From Cercophora sp. LCS_1 (lineage: Eukaryota > Ascomycota > Sordariomycetes > Sordariales > Lasiosphaeriaceae), in contig JAPZLL010000004.1 in assembly GCA_036250225.1 (NCBI GenBank), positions 124,001-188,000 on the forward strand: a stretch of DNA of 64,000 nt. Direction: 5' to 3'. A program made the position numbers and the translations under genes. Every line of letters starts with the position of its first letter. The first letter of the stretch is position 1. Below are positions 53,662 through 64,000 of this stretch, in pieces. The notes beneath the pieces are model-generated. The model ran no database searches and was not told the origin of the DNA. It worked only from the letters and a program-made list of their open reading frames with translations.

Positions 53662-54557
53662 AATGGTGCGTGGGTGTGGTGTTAGTTGGGTCTCGTGTTT
53701 GGGTGCCTCAGGCTTTGCGCAAACAAAAAATTCCAAGGGGAATCAGAGGGTGGCGAAAACCTTTTCCTAGGTACCCATGTCCTTTTTAAACAGGTCCAAA
53801 CTGGCGAGTTTGAGTTTCTGGGGCTGTTGGAACGGACTGTCCCTGGGACGGACGGGCTGCGCGGAGTCACACCCCGATCCACGGCATCAAAAGCGCCGCC
53901 AGGCTCTGGATGAACTCGATGTGGGATTGCGGGGCGGACGGCATGGTTACATTCATTGTCGGCGAATGTTGTTAGGTTATTGTGGCGGGGGTTTTGCTCC
54001 GGTGTACAGTAAGCCCGGAGCCTTGTGGTGTCTCGCAGGGAACGAGAGCTCAAACGGAAACGCGGTAGAAGAGGAGTACAAGAGCCTTGTGGGAGCCTGG
54101 CCTCGGTCAGAAAAGTACGCGCATGAAGCTAGGGATTTGCCATGCGACGTTGACTCGACCGGCCGGGAGCCTTGTGGGTTCATATCCCGATGGGCATGGC
54201 GGCTGGGGCCGTGTGATCGGGTTGGGTTGCACTGCGCCTCGATTGGCAGGGCGGGTGGTGCTGTTTGGGGCTTGCGTGATTCGGGCGTGCGCGCCACTGC
54301 AGGCTGCCTCTGGCTCTGGTGATGGAAGTGGTGAGTGGTGTAGAGCGGGGCCAGACGGATTTAAGCGCTGGGAACAAGGGGCAGAGCCGCATTGCTTTTT
54401 CGAGTCGAGGGCGTTGATCCTTTGTTGTTGTTCTTATTGTTGAGCTCCGCTGGTGTTTTCAGTGTTACTCTGAACTTGTGTGGTTACAAGACTACCAAGG
54501 TTTCTGGAAGCAGTTACAACAAAGACATCTAACCAACAATAAGACGGGCGGGTGGGA
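53662..54557. other. Intergenic region, 0.9 kb
   Basis: Between divergent genes. No coding bias. The phrase gccttgtgg recurs three times at about 54020-54175 without forming a clear repeat. Confidence 0.35.
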
Positions 54558-56292
54558 ATGGAGTCGCTATGGAGTGGCAGCGAAGTTCAGGATGGGGATC
54601 TTGAGGGGATGGAGTTTTCTACTACGACTCCGAGAAATGCGTGTGAGCATTGGACGGGGAAATGTTGGACGATGGATGCTAGGTCTAGGAGCTGGGTAAG
54701 TGTCTTTGGGTTGAAGATGAACGATCATTTACATTTTTCTTAGGGTGTATCGCAGCAACAGCAACAGCAACAGCAACAGCGGCCGAATGGCACATCGAAC
54801 GGTGTTGCAAGCCAGAATACTCATCCGTTCAGCTTGATCGAAGCTCCAAGCCATGATGATGGGAAGTGGGATGTCTGGGAGAAGAGTCAGCAGGTAAACG
54901 GCCCCCCGACTTGACCAGACCGGTTCTAACAACTCATTATAGCTCCTCACCTCAACTTCGACTCCTCTTATTGGCGATCTCAAGGAAGATCGTCTGTCGA
55001 TCCTGTATGAGCCCCTCGTCCAGCTGGAAACACCAACTGACCTCGGCAGAATCACCGCCCCAGTCTGGCTGACAGGCTTCAAAAAGTTCTCAACCGGGCA
55101 AACCTCCCTGTGCTACACGGCTCTCCGCCGGCCGCGTTTCCTCTCTCTCATGAAGACGCTCACAGTCCATCCCCTCTACCTCTCCCTCCTCGAGGAAGGC
55201 AGTCCGACAGCCCTCAAACTCACCTCAGCCATCAACTCACGGCCTTGTGAGAGTAAGCCACCTCTCCCTCCTTCACATGCCTCACTAACACCCCGACCAG
55301 CCTACATCCTCCGCACCTCCAACGCCCCAGCATCACAGTCCGCAATCTGCATCACCCATTTCCCAGCAACACCAACCCTCGGCGCCAAAACCAACGTCTT
55401 GATAACCGGCTACACCAAAGACGATGTAGAACTCTTCACATCTGTCCTTGATCAGTTCAAGTCCTCGCCATTCTCTCCCATCCCCTTCCTCGTCGCCTTC
55501 CTCGAAGTCGAAAAGGAAATCCGCTTCACCGCCGTGCGCAGGACAGTCCGTAACATGCAAGAAGTCATCCACAAGCTCGCGCACGAACAAACCGGCGATC
55601 CCTCAGCGCGCCGTAAACTGAACAAGACGGTCGAGTTGTACTTCGAAGTCCAGCACTTGCGTACCGACGGCCTAGTTGCATGGCGCGAGCAGCTGCGGAT
55701 GTTGGGGACCAAGGTTGACGGGGAGCTGAAGACGTATCTAGAGCAGCTGGGGGCGCGGTATGACCACCGCGCCGGGAGATGCGAGATGGTGCTGCAGGGC
55801 GCTGGGTTGGCGTATCAGATGGTAGGTTTCGCATCATTGACACGAGGGAAACAATACTAAGAAGACCACATAGGAAACGACGCAATTATCGCGAAAAGAT
55901 ACCGAAATCGCAATCGGCGACGGCAAGACGATGAAGGCCATTGCTGTTTTGACCATGGTGTTTCTCCCGGGGACGTTTATCGCTGTGAGTTTTACCCTCT
56001 CCGGGCTACTTTGGCATGCATACCGTACTGACGATGGCAGACAATGCTGGCTGTACCGCAAATTGAGGAAGCGCTGAAACCGGAGAATGACACCAGCTTT
56101 GGCGACAGGAAGTGGCTGTGGTATATCGCGTTGACAATTCCTATTACTGTGCTGGCGCTGCTTGTATACGTTTGCTGGGAGTGCTTGTATAAGAGGCGAT
56201 ACCTCAAGAGTTTGTTTGGTGAAGGTGGGAATGGAGAGAAGGAGGATGAGGAGAAGGATTTGGAGGCTGGTGGGGCGAGTGCTAGTTCTTGA
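54558..56292 (+). CDS. CorA-like divalent-cation transporter family protein
   Basis: Six exons: 54558-54695, 54744-54893, 54943-55252, 55301-55821, 55874-55984 and 56041-56292 (493 aa; all frames close). The cytosolic N-terminus begins MESLWSGSEV and contains nine consecutive Gln coded by alternating CAG/CAA. A central alpha/beta region leads to long helices with charged heptads (about residues 260-385). The C-terminus has two transmembrane helices: AIAVLTMVFLPGTFIATML (about 395-415) and WLWYIALTIPITVLALLVYV (about 435-455), then an acidic tail. The layout is that of CorA/ZntB-like proteins, but the GMN signature at the end of TM1 is absent, as in many fungal CorA-like proteins, so ion selectivity cannot be predicted. 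Confidence 0.87.
54753..54779 (+). repeat. (CAGCAA)n tract encoding polyglutamine
   Basis: Nine Gln codons alternate CAG and CAA, nine bases after the 3' splice site of the first intron of the CorA-like gene. The unit is 6 bp and likely length-variable between strains. Confidence 0.9.
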
Positions 56293-57053
56293 TACCCATT
56301 TCTTTTTGTTTATTTTTATTTTTGATGTGTTTCATGACGACCGGTTTTTTTTCTTCTTCTTGTGTCATGGCCGGGAGGGCTATGAGTCTGTCGAGCCCAT
56401 GTTTTTGTTGATGAAAGGTCTCCTCGATGAGTTGTGGTGGAAGTTGACAGCGGGTGCTTGGGCAAGTTGGTGGCACAGGGATTACCGCACTAAATATATG
56501 TCGGATGCCCCTGTCAGTAGTCGCAATATTTGTGATATATCACAGTCTGTTTGTTTCAAATGTTGCACTAACTCTAAATATATACCAAATACGTTCAAAA
56601 TACTGTTGAAAGGTTGCGTGTATCGCAATTTCATGGAGAAGGACTCCCCCCAAATTCCTGATCCGCCATTTCTTGTCCAGAACTTGGCGGGGCCTCGAGA
56701 TGCTTGGCAAAATCTGGGCTGACAGGGGTGCGAGCACGTCATTTCACGAGACGTCCATGCCCACCTCAAACTGCCCGCAGGAACAGCATTTTGTCATTCC
56801 TCTTTTCACCTTTACAAACTTTGCTCATTTTGAAGATTAACTGATAAATACGCTGGTTCATCATTCCACAAATCGCCGGATACCTACAAATCGAGGAACT
56901 TGCATCCGAATACCGCTTCCGACAAACGAGACGCCAACCCGACAATCGCCGCAAACTCCCACTGAACTCCCACGCCCGCCCACGGATTTTACGCCACTCG
57001 ACAACACCCCATCGTCCACGTTTTCAATTACTCCCCTAGTTGCTCTTACCCTC
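56293..57053. other. Convergent 3' region
   Basis: 0.76 kb between the stop codons of the CorA-like and sulfite oxidase genes. It is AT-richer than the flanking genes, with T-rich runs near 56300-56360. No supported gene. Confidence 0.4.
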
Positions 57054-59108
57054 TCAGGCTTGATCCTCTTTTTTGAAGCCGCAGCCGTACGTCTCGCCCG
57101 TCGACCACACCACACCCTTGCCGTCGCCCTTGTCAGTGCATTTGGGACAGATGCGCACCCGGTGCCAGGCCGTGGCCAGGTTGCCGCGGACGTTGTAGAT
57201 ACCCGCGTGGGTCTCTGGCTGCGAGTTGTATGCGTCGTCGGTGGCTTTCACGACAAGTGTTGTGCACGGCTCCGAATCCTTGGATGCGGCGGCGTCTCCC
57301 ACTGGCAGGTTGGGAAGCCGCCCCAGATACCGCCAACGCTGCCACGTCCAGTTCTTGTTGCCAAGGCAAGCGCCAGGTTTGGAGCAGTCGTCGATGAGCT
57401 CGGCTTGGTCCCACGTCTTGCCGCCGTCGAGGCTGACGTCAACGCGGGCGATGCCCCGGCCGCCGCCCGAGTAGGCATACCCCTGCACAGCAACGGGCTC
57501 GGCCGTGGTTGACATGCCGGTGGACTTGTCCCCGGCCCCGCCGTCGACTCTATCTTTTGGCGTGAAGCCGACCTTCTTTTCGACGGCACCCATGTCGACT
57601 ACATTGCCCATTTCCTTGTTCCGTCCCATTCCTGGGACTCTTCCCTTTCGTACGCAGTCGCCGACCCACACGCCGGTAACGGCGCTGGTGACGGGCATCT
57701 CCTGCATTGCGGGCGCATGATCCCAGTTTGGATTTGCACCCTCGTTGGGCCCAAAGCTCTTGTAGTCTCTGCGCTGCCATTGGCTTGGGCTCTCCTCATC
57801 AGACACCACGATCTTGCTGAGCCACTTGACTGACCGAGCCGCCACGGTGCCGGGCACAACCGCCCGCAGTGGGTAGCCGTGGTCCCGAGGCAGTGGCTGA
57901 CCGTTCATACCGAAAGCGAGGAGAACGTCACCGCTGGGGTCTACCGCTTTGGGCAACGGTATGGATGAGCCATACGCCTCGAGACCTGAGAACTGTACAT
58001 GCAGCGATTTCGGTTCGGGCGCATCAGCCTCAACGCTAGAAGTCCGTGTCGCCGAGGTGGGACTCGCAGTCTTGAGACCCGCGTCAGCAAGTACATCTGC
58101 AAGTCGGACGCCTTCCCACTCAGCATTGCTGATGGCGCCCACTCCCCACTGCAGGCCGTTCGTCTTGCCCGCATGTCGGGTCATATCATTTCGACGGTTT
58201 CCACTGCACTGCAACACGGCGGTGACCTTGTGGGTTGGGAAGCGCGCCTTCAGCTCCGCCAGGGTATATCTCCTTGTTTCTCCATCAGGCAGTTCAATCT
58301 CAAGGGCATGTTCACCCTCTCTCTCCTTTGCAACCACGGGCACCCACATGTGGTTCCGGACGTAAAACAGTTCGTTGGGCGTTTTGAACGCCTGGACGAG
58401 TTCGTCGTTGGGTGGCTCGGCGTTGCGCGGCTTGCTCGTGTGGACGACAAGTCGGGGGTCGCGCACCGGATCATCCTTGAACGGATCCTCGATCGCCTCA
58501 GCAGCCGGTCTCCCGTCCACCAAATCGGCGGCGTCGACAAAGCCAATTAGATACTGGTCCAGGATTTCTCGGACGTGGGCCGATTTGTGGATACTAAATA
58601 TGTTCCAGTACGGCTCGATGCTGCCGCCCGCCGCCCGCAGAATCACATCGCCTCCTGGATGCGCCGCAATCCACTCGGTTATATCGTAAACCTTGTCCTC
58701 GAATACCACCCACGGATGAGCTGACGATGCGTCATGTTGCCGAACATCGGCAAGACGGAAGCGTGGGAGAGATGGGTCCCGGTCATCGCTGCTCAACGTC
58801 TCGACTCCTTTTATATCTTCGATGATCGAGTCTTCGTGTTGGGTGATGGCATACAGCGACGCGAGGAGACCGCCGCCAACGAGGAGACTCAGGGGTGCGA
58901 CTCGCGCATACCTAATGCCTTTTTCGCTTTCTCCCGTCCTCCCGTTCTGTTTCGACGCGATATTACTTGGAGAAGTTCGTCGGGCAGTCTGGTGCAGACA
59001 GCGAGGTCGCGGTCCCGGACATGATCGACGGAGGGCCGAGGCGGTGGGACGTCGGCTGGTGTGTCGGAGCAGGTCGACGGTGATGCGTTTGGAAACGGTG
59101 CTCGCCAT
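57054..59108 (-). CDS. Sulfite oxidase, mitochondrial intermembrane-space type
   Basis: A single exon on the minus strand, 684 aa, from ATG 59108. The N-terminus is a mitochondrial targeting sequence (basic, Ser/Arg-rich, residues 1-65) followed by a hydrophobic anchor (about 70-88). The cytochrome b5 domain (about 113-190) has heme ligands H150 (HPGG) and H174 (FSIHKS). The molybdopterin domain carries the Mo-ligand Cys at 301 (LQCSGNRR), then HAGKTNGLQWG and RDHGYPLRAVVPG. The C-terminal dimerisation domain ends with ETHAGIYNVRGNLATAWHRVRI. It oxidises sulfite to sulfate and passes electrons to cytochrome c. Nitrate reductase is excluded: no FAD/NADH domain is present, and b5 is N-terminal. 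Confidence 0.95.
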   Translation of the reverse strand: MASTVSKRITVDLLRHTSRRPTASALRRSCPGPRPRCLHQTARRTSPSNIASKQNGRTGESEKGIRYARVAPLSLLVGGGLLASLYAITQHEDSIIEDIKGVETLSSDDRDPSLPRFRLADVRQHDASSAHPWVVFEDKVYDITEWIAAHPGGDVILRAAGGSIEPYWNIFSIHKSAHVREILDQYLIGFVDAADLVDGRPAAEAIEDPFKDDPVRDPRLVVHTSKPRNAEPPNDELVQAFKTPNELFYVRNHMWVPVVAKEREGEHALEIELPDGETRRYTLAELKARFPTHKVTAVLQCSGNRRNDMTRHAGKTNGLQWGVGAISNAEWEGVRLADVLADAGLKTASPTSATRTSSVEADAPEPKSLHVQFSGLEAYGSSIPLPKAVDPSGDVLLAFGMNGQPLPRDHGYPLRAVVPGTVAARSVKWLSKIVVSDEESPSQWQRRDYKSFGPNEGANPNWDHAPAMQEMPVTSAVTGVWVGDCVRKGRVPGMGRNKEMGNVVDMGAVEKKVGFTPKDRVDGGAGDKSTGMSTTAEPVAVQGYAYSGGGRGIARVDVSLDGGKTWDQAELIDDCSKPGACLGNKNWTWQRWRYLGRLPNLPVGDAAASKDSEPCTTLVVKATDDAYNSQPETHAGIYNVRGNLATAWHRVRICPKCTDKGDGKGVVWSTGETYGCGFKKEDQA

Positions 59109-60023
59109 GATTTCTGGTCTGACACCAATGAGCTGGGTCCCTGGGGCAAAGAGGATTGGCGTTGGGAAACTTACATTTACAGACACGAGTATCCCATACC
59201 GGTACTCAGCGTTGTGGAGATTCTGTCTCTGTCGCGGCTGCAGCATCCGACCGACATCCGGTGGAGGGGGGGAACGACTCGCATCTCACGGGTTTTGGCC
59301 AAACGCACGACCATCCAAACCCCTGTGAGACCCCAGAGCTCGCCAAGGAAACACCGCCTGCCGTTTTCGGGTGGACCGACTTACGATCGTCGAAAAAACG
59401 AACACGAACGTCGTGTCTTTTTTATTTTTAAAAACTGCAATTCATCCACGAGAAACAGCTGCAGCGGCAAATCCAAAACGGGAATTGGAACACACCCCGC
59501 GGGCGCAAAAGGTGCTGGTCAGCTGCTGTTCCCAATTCTTTGAGGTCATCAAATTCCACAACGTGCTGAGCCTGGCCGATGATTGCCGTTGGTGGTGCGC
59601 GCTGTTACGTCAAGCAGGCGGACGGACCCCTGTTCCGGGTTTTCTTCGTTGGAATCCGGCCCGATCCTATTCGCTGGGGCGCTCCCCGCATTAGGGCAGC
59701 TGACCACCTACCTCAGTGCCCCGGCACGCACCGAGCGCGGTGGATCAGCCGATAGCCGTTCACGACCGCGATAGCGATAGCGACGGGATCACAAATACCG
59801 ACAACCACAACGACATTCAGCAAGGAGAAAAAAGAGACATTGCCCATCAGGATTGTTCCGCCTTATCTCTAGACACGGGATAGACCAATGATGCCCAAGA
59901 ACCCAGTTCCCCCCCCAAAAAAAATACTCCCTGAATCCAAGTGATAAAAAAAAAAAAAAAAGGGGGGGTGGGGGGGTGGTAGACTCCAAAACCTATTCGC
60001 CCCAGTGAAAGCAACCACAACAA
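59109..60023. other. Intergenic region, SUOX promoter side
   Basis: 0.9 kb upstream of sulfite oxidase. A T/A-rich segment lies at about 59418-59435. At 59946-59976 a run of 16 A is followed directly by G-runs (7 G, T, 7 or more G), an unusual homopolymer junction. No gene supported. Confidence 0.45.
59946..59976. repeat. Poly-A / poly-G homopolymer junction
   Basis: Sixteen A followed by seven G, a T, and another G run, about 50 bp beyond the stop of the adjacent minus-strand gene. On the minus strand it reads as C runs followed by poly-T. Such tracts are prone to slippage and sequencing error. Confidence 0.85.
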
Positions 60024-63000
60024 TTATCGACCCTTCTCAAGCCGTCTCTTTGCCATTGCAGCCTTCTGCCTGGCTTCCAAACAATCCCAATCTTCTTTTT
60101 CCTGTGCACTCAGCTCAGGACTTTTAAAGCGGACCTTTTTAGACTTGGACTTGGTCCTGTGATCGTCAGCAGTGTCGTTGCACCACCGAATCTCAAAAAA
60201 TGAACTCACTCTTCGCCCTTCTTCTCATCCAGAGGGAGGGGAACCCCCAGCTTCGCCAGAAGATCGTGCAAACCTTCACCCTTGCCATAGCCCCGTGCCA
60301 GGCGCTCGCTCAACAAATCTGCAATGCGTTTCTCCGTATCCTTTGGCTTTTCCACCCCGAAATCGTCCTCGGACTCTCTCGACAATCCCACAGGCTCTCC
60401 CCATAATCCCCTAGTCGCCCTCCCGGTATCCGACGCGAACCTGAGCCCGGACTCGGACTCGGGCTTCCACAGCCAGTCTCTGGCTTTCTCCTCCTCTGGC
60501 TTTTCCGCCGTCTCGTCGACCGGCTCGCCGGACCCATCCCCGGTCACCACCACGGGCTTATCAAGATCCATCGGGTCCCCAATCACAGTGTCAAGAACAG
60601 TATCATCAGCCCCCGTAGCAACGGCCACCTCACCCCCTCTCGCCACAACAGGCACCTCAGGAGGTTGAAACACAACCCCCTTAGGCTGATAGTCGCACGC
60701 CAGAATATGATCCATCGCCTCCTCGGAGTTGCCGGAGAGACCGCCACACCACGGACAGCACAACCACGTCGTGCTCCCAACCTTCTTGCAGAACGAAAGA
60801 TGCTTCCTCCGATACGCAGGCGTGAACTTGCCCAAGTGCAGAGCGCAATACTGGCAATACGGCGCCCCTCCCTCGACTTTAATCACCTCACACTTGTGCA
60901 CATTGGCAAACAACTTGCGCTGGCCGCAGTCGCCGCAAAATCCATCCTGTTGGTGGCGGTCGTAACCGTACCGTTCTTTTGAGGGGTCGTACTCCTCCGT
61001 AACGTCGCGACACCAAAAGTCGTGCAGCTGGCGGTCTGCTTTGGCGTCGAGGACGCCGTGGTTGCGGCCGCAGCGAGCGCAGAAGCGCCATTGGGCTTCG
61101 TAGGCTGTGAGCAACCGCTGCGGGATATTATTCCAGCTGAGTTCGACATTCTTGTCGAATGGGTCTGTTGAAAGGGCGCCCCAGACGTCCCAGTGCGCTT
61201 CCATGTAGTGCCGGTAGCGCTCCTCGAACGGCCAGTTGGCGAAGAGTGGCTCGTCGCAAAAGTTGCACGAGTATTGCATGCTGCTGTGCACCTCGTTGAG
61301 ATGCTTTTGCAGGGCGCCTTCTTCCGAGTAGGGAAAGGTGGCGTTGCAGTGCTCGTAGGGACACTCAGACATGCGCTTGAGGATGAGCTGGCGCATGCTG
61401 AAGTAGTCGCGTTGGAGACGCCGGGTTTCGCTGGGTGTTAGGACTGAGAGCGAGACCACGGGCGTGTGTTTAGCGGCTGGCTGAAGGATGTGTTCCAGAG
61501 GCGGGGCGTTGATGGGGATGCCGAGATCGCGGGTGACGCTTTCGGGGTAGAAGTAGCTGCGCTCGCGTGCCTGGCGGAGGATGTCGAAGCGTGTAGCTGG
61601 GTTGGGTGTTGCCGAGACAGGGGCTGGGATGGGCTCTGCTGCCGTCGCCGCTGGGGTTGTGGTGGGTGGTGGGATAGGGGTTGACTTCGGCGCCGGTTTG
61701 GTGACTCTCCCGGTGGCTACTTTGTGTGAAGCAGATTTTGGAGCTGGCCGCGCTGCAGCTGCGGGAGGAGATATTCCGAAAATGGGAGTGGTTCCCAAAG
61801 AAGTAGAAAAAGGTGCAGGAGCCGCTCCCAGAGGTGCCCCGGAAGCACCAGTCGAAGAAGTTACCGGGGGAAGAGTGGTCGCCGGTGGTGGCTTTGTTTC
61901 AAGGGCAGGGGAGTCAGATTCTGAACCGGAGCTACCTCCTTTAACACCCCTTTTGATGTTGTCATCGTCAGAGTCCTTACGTGCGTCAACCTCCTTCGCA
62001 TAGTACGGGGCGTCCTCTTCCGACGAGGAATAATCATCGACGTAACCGCCGCCTACCACCTCTATCCTTCTCCCCTGGGCCCACGAGTCAACTGATGAGT
62101 CCGTCTGATCGACCGTGTCCGGGTAGCGGTCCCTGGACACCTGGGAGAAGTCGGCGAGGCCCCAGGGCGGGTACCTGTCCTCGTCGCCAAACCCGGGCCT
62201 GACGTCATCCAGGTTGGCGGCAGACACAGTGATGTCGTTGTCAACAATCTGCCGGGCCACGGACAGCCACTGCTCCTCGGTCGTGTTGGGAGTGATGAGG
62301 AAACTCGGCCGATTCAGCTCGAGTTCCTCGGCAACACTCTGACCCTCCTTGTAGTGGCCCTGCCGGATGAAAAAGGTCGTGCCATCGAAATTAGCGGACG
62401 TCCTGAGTAGCGGCAGGGATGTCTGTCTCATCCTGTCCAGCGTCCAGCCCGATGACCAGGTCGCGCCAAACTTCATCTGCCCGTCCTGATCCCACATCTC
62501 GCGATGTCTGTAGTTTGGAAGAAGGGCGATAGACGGTGGGAAGCCGGAAGGCCGCAGCATGTTGCCGTCTCTAGCGCGGTTGAGATAGACGCGCAGCCTT
62601 CGAAGACCTTCGGGGTCGGGTCGACCCTTGGGGAACTCGGCTGTCTTCTGGGCAACCCAGCGAATCGAGACATCATCAGAGCAGAGCCCGTCGGCAAAGG
62701 CCTTGTCACCTGGGATGATGGCCTGGATGAATTCAAGGGCATCGCAGTTGCTGGTCGTGAGGGCGCTGTCAACGGCAGCAAGGATGCACCAAGTGAGTGC
62801 CTCGATGCAGGTCGACTCGTCCGCATCCAGCCACTGGAACCGGACCTGGGGCAAGACAGGAGCGGGTTCTTCGTCGTCATCGTCGGCGCGCAATGGCACG
62901 CCGGAGCTGGGGAAAATGACACTGAAGTGGTCGTCCGGAGAGCCAGTCTTCTGAGTCTCAAGGTCCTCAGACTTTGTGGTCTCGGCAATCAGCGTGACGA

Positions 63001-64000
63001 CCTGCTCGCCACTGGACCAGAGTTCGTGAAGCATCCTGTGCTCGGTCGGCGCAAGGAAGAGACCGCCGGGAACACCAAAGGGCGAGTTGCTGCCCTCAAT
63101 GTGGATGAGAGCATCAGGCATGGTCGGATGGCCGGGATGATCCTTGGAGCGCCCCGGAGTGAGCAGGCGGACGGCGCTGCGAATGGCTGGGTCAAAGTAG
63201 TTGCCCGCCAGCTCGGTGGGAATCTTGGTTGGGACGCGCAGGTAGGCGACATCGGGCCGTCTCAGGTTGGTGGCCTGCTCCCAGTCCAGCGTCAGACGGA
63301 GGACGCGCTCGTTCTTCTCGATGGGGCTCTTGCGTCCGGGGAGTGTCTGGCCAGGCTCGTACGTGGTGGGAAAGCGGCAATGGCGGCCCGCAGCAACAAA
63401 GATGGCCTTTTCGAATGCTTGAGTCGCTGTCGGCATCTCGCCGTCGGTTTCCGACGCCGGGTTGTCGACGCCGCCTCGCAATCTGTTGAGGATCCACTGG
63501 TGGGCGGCGGCGTCTTCCTGGTAGTCCCCGAGTGCCTCGCTGATGTCGACGGTGGTGGTCCCGTTACTAGCCTTCAGGGCCTGTTGGTCCCTCTTGTTCC
63601 GGTACGACTTGTTGCGGTCCAGGATCCAGACCTGGTACCGGAGTCCCGCACGGGCTTCCGGGAAGTTGAGCAGCCGGTCCACAGCGTCGATGAAGCCGTT
63701 GAGAGACTGGACCGGAAACCAGACCACGCCCTGGAAGCCGTAGAGCGGGATCCACAGGTCGTCGCCGCCCTGTGAGAAGGGGCTGGAGAAGTCGCTGAAC
63801 CGGAACGAGGATCGCCGCATCACCTTGCCAATCTCGCCAATGCTCTTGACGTCAACGCCGGCGGGGAGGTCCAATGTGAGCTCGCCACCGCGCAGCACCC
63901 CCGGCCCCTCCACAAAGCCTTCCGGATTCGGCAACCTGTCGGTCTCAAAGCCCTTCGCGCTTCTGTATGTCTCGACCTGTGGGTGCTTGTCAAGCACCGC
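60024..64000 (-). CDS. Large Cys/His-rich protein of unknown function (5' end missing)
   Basis: Minus-strand exons 60210-64000 (open to the window edge) and 60024-60156, joined by a 53-nt intron (GTGAGT donor, CACAG acceptor); splicing replaces a stop with a basic tail (TKSKSKKVRFKS). At least 1307 residues are visible. The first 650 or so look folded, with a His/Pro/Trp-containing region (WTLDWEQATNLRRPDVAYLR) and no recognised motif. A Ser/Asp- and Pro/Ala-rich linker follows. The last 400 hold several Cys/His clusters: a C2H2-like CPYEHC...HLNEVH, CNFC...HYMEAH, CARCGRNH...HDFWC, CGDCGQ...HKC, CQYC...HLSFC and CPWCGG...HILAC. These may form an array of zinc ribbons or knuckles. Nuclear or nucleic-acid binding is inference. 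Confidence 0.75.

Noticed and set aside
62504..63775. Plus-strand ORF of 423 codons
   Set aside because: Antisense to the large Cys/His-rich gene, whose minus frame is open across the whole 3.8 kb.

Overview
The window looks like nuclear DNA of a filamentous ascomycete (Pezizomycotina, probably a Sordariomycete). It is GC-rich and gene-dense. Introns are short (about 47-136 nt), mostly GTAAGT-type donors with CTAAC-like branch points and AG acceptors. Gene families include DUF7580 proteins, an F-box protein, a PaxU-like DUF829 protein, a Mug70-like CBS/PB1 protein, Spt10, CCT7, mitochondrial uS2 and sulfite oxidase. I recognised no tRNA, rRNA, CRISPR array, intact transposon or viral genome. 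All gene models are my own reading of exons and splice sites, and most close in frame exactly.

Left part (1-12.6 kb): a minus-strand gene of unknown function runs off the left edge. It is divergent from a HeLo-like/DUF7580 gene. Next is a large four-exon ZNFX1-type RNA helicase (CCCH finger, SF1 helicase, NFX1 fingers, RZ finger), convergent with a DHA2-type MFS transporter whose 5' end overlaps a second, frame-shifted coding-like ORF.

Middle (14.8-36.99 kb): a DUF829 alpha/beta-hydrolase and a small single-pass membrane protein lead into a conserved block. That block holds a CBS-PB1 membrane protein, mitochondrial ribosomal uS2m (with a likely GC-AG intron), Spt10 (GNAT plus integrase-type HHCC zinc finger) and CCT7. 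After it come a secreted Ser/Pro-repeat protein, a tiny two-exon gene of 109 codons, a nuclear-looking coiled-coil protein and a type I membrane protein.

Right part (38.4-64 kb): a secreted bicovalent-flavin oxidase, a GNAT acetyltransferase, a membrane-anchored alpha/beta-hydrolase and a three-exon cupin lie together and could be a small metabolic group, which is not proven. Then come an F-box protein, a small basic protein, a protein kinase with a long disordered N-terminus, a small membrane protein, a CorA-like transporter without GMN, and mitochondrial sulfite oxidase. A very large Cys/His-rich protein of unknown function runs off the right edge.

The best candidates for new biology are the ZNFX1-type protein with its divergent DUF7580 neighbourhood, the unnamed small two-exon gene, the large zinc-cluster protein at the right end, and the overlapping reading frame at the transporter 5' end. 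None can be called a new system from sequence alone.
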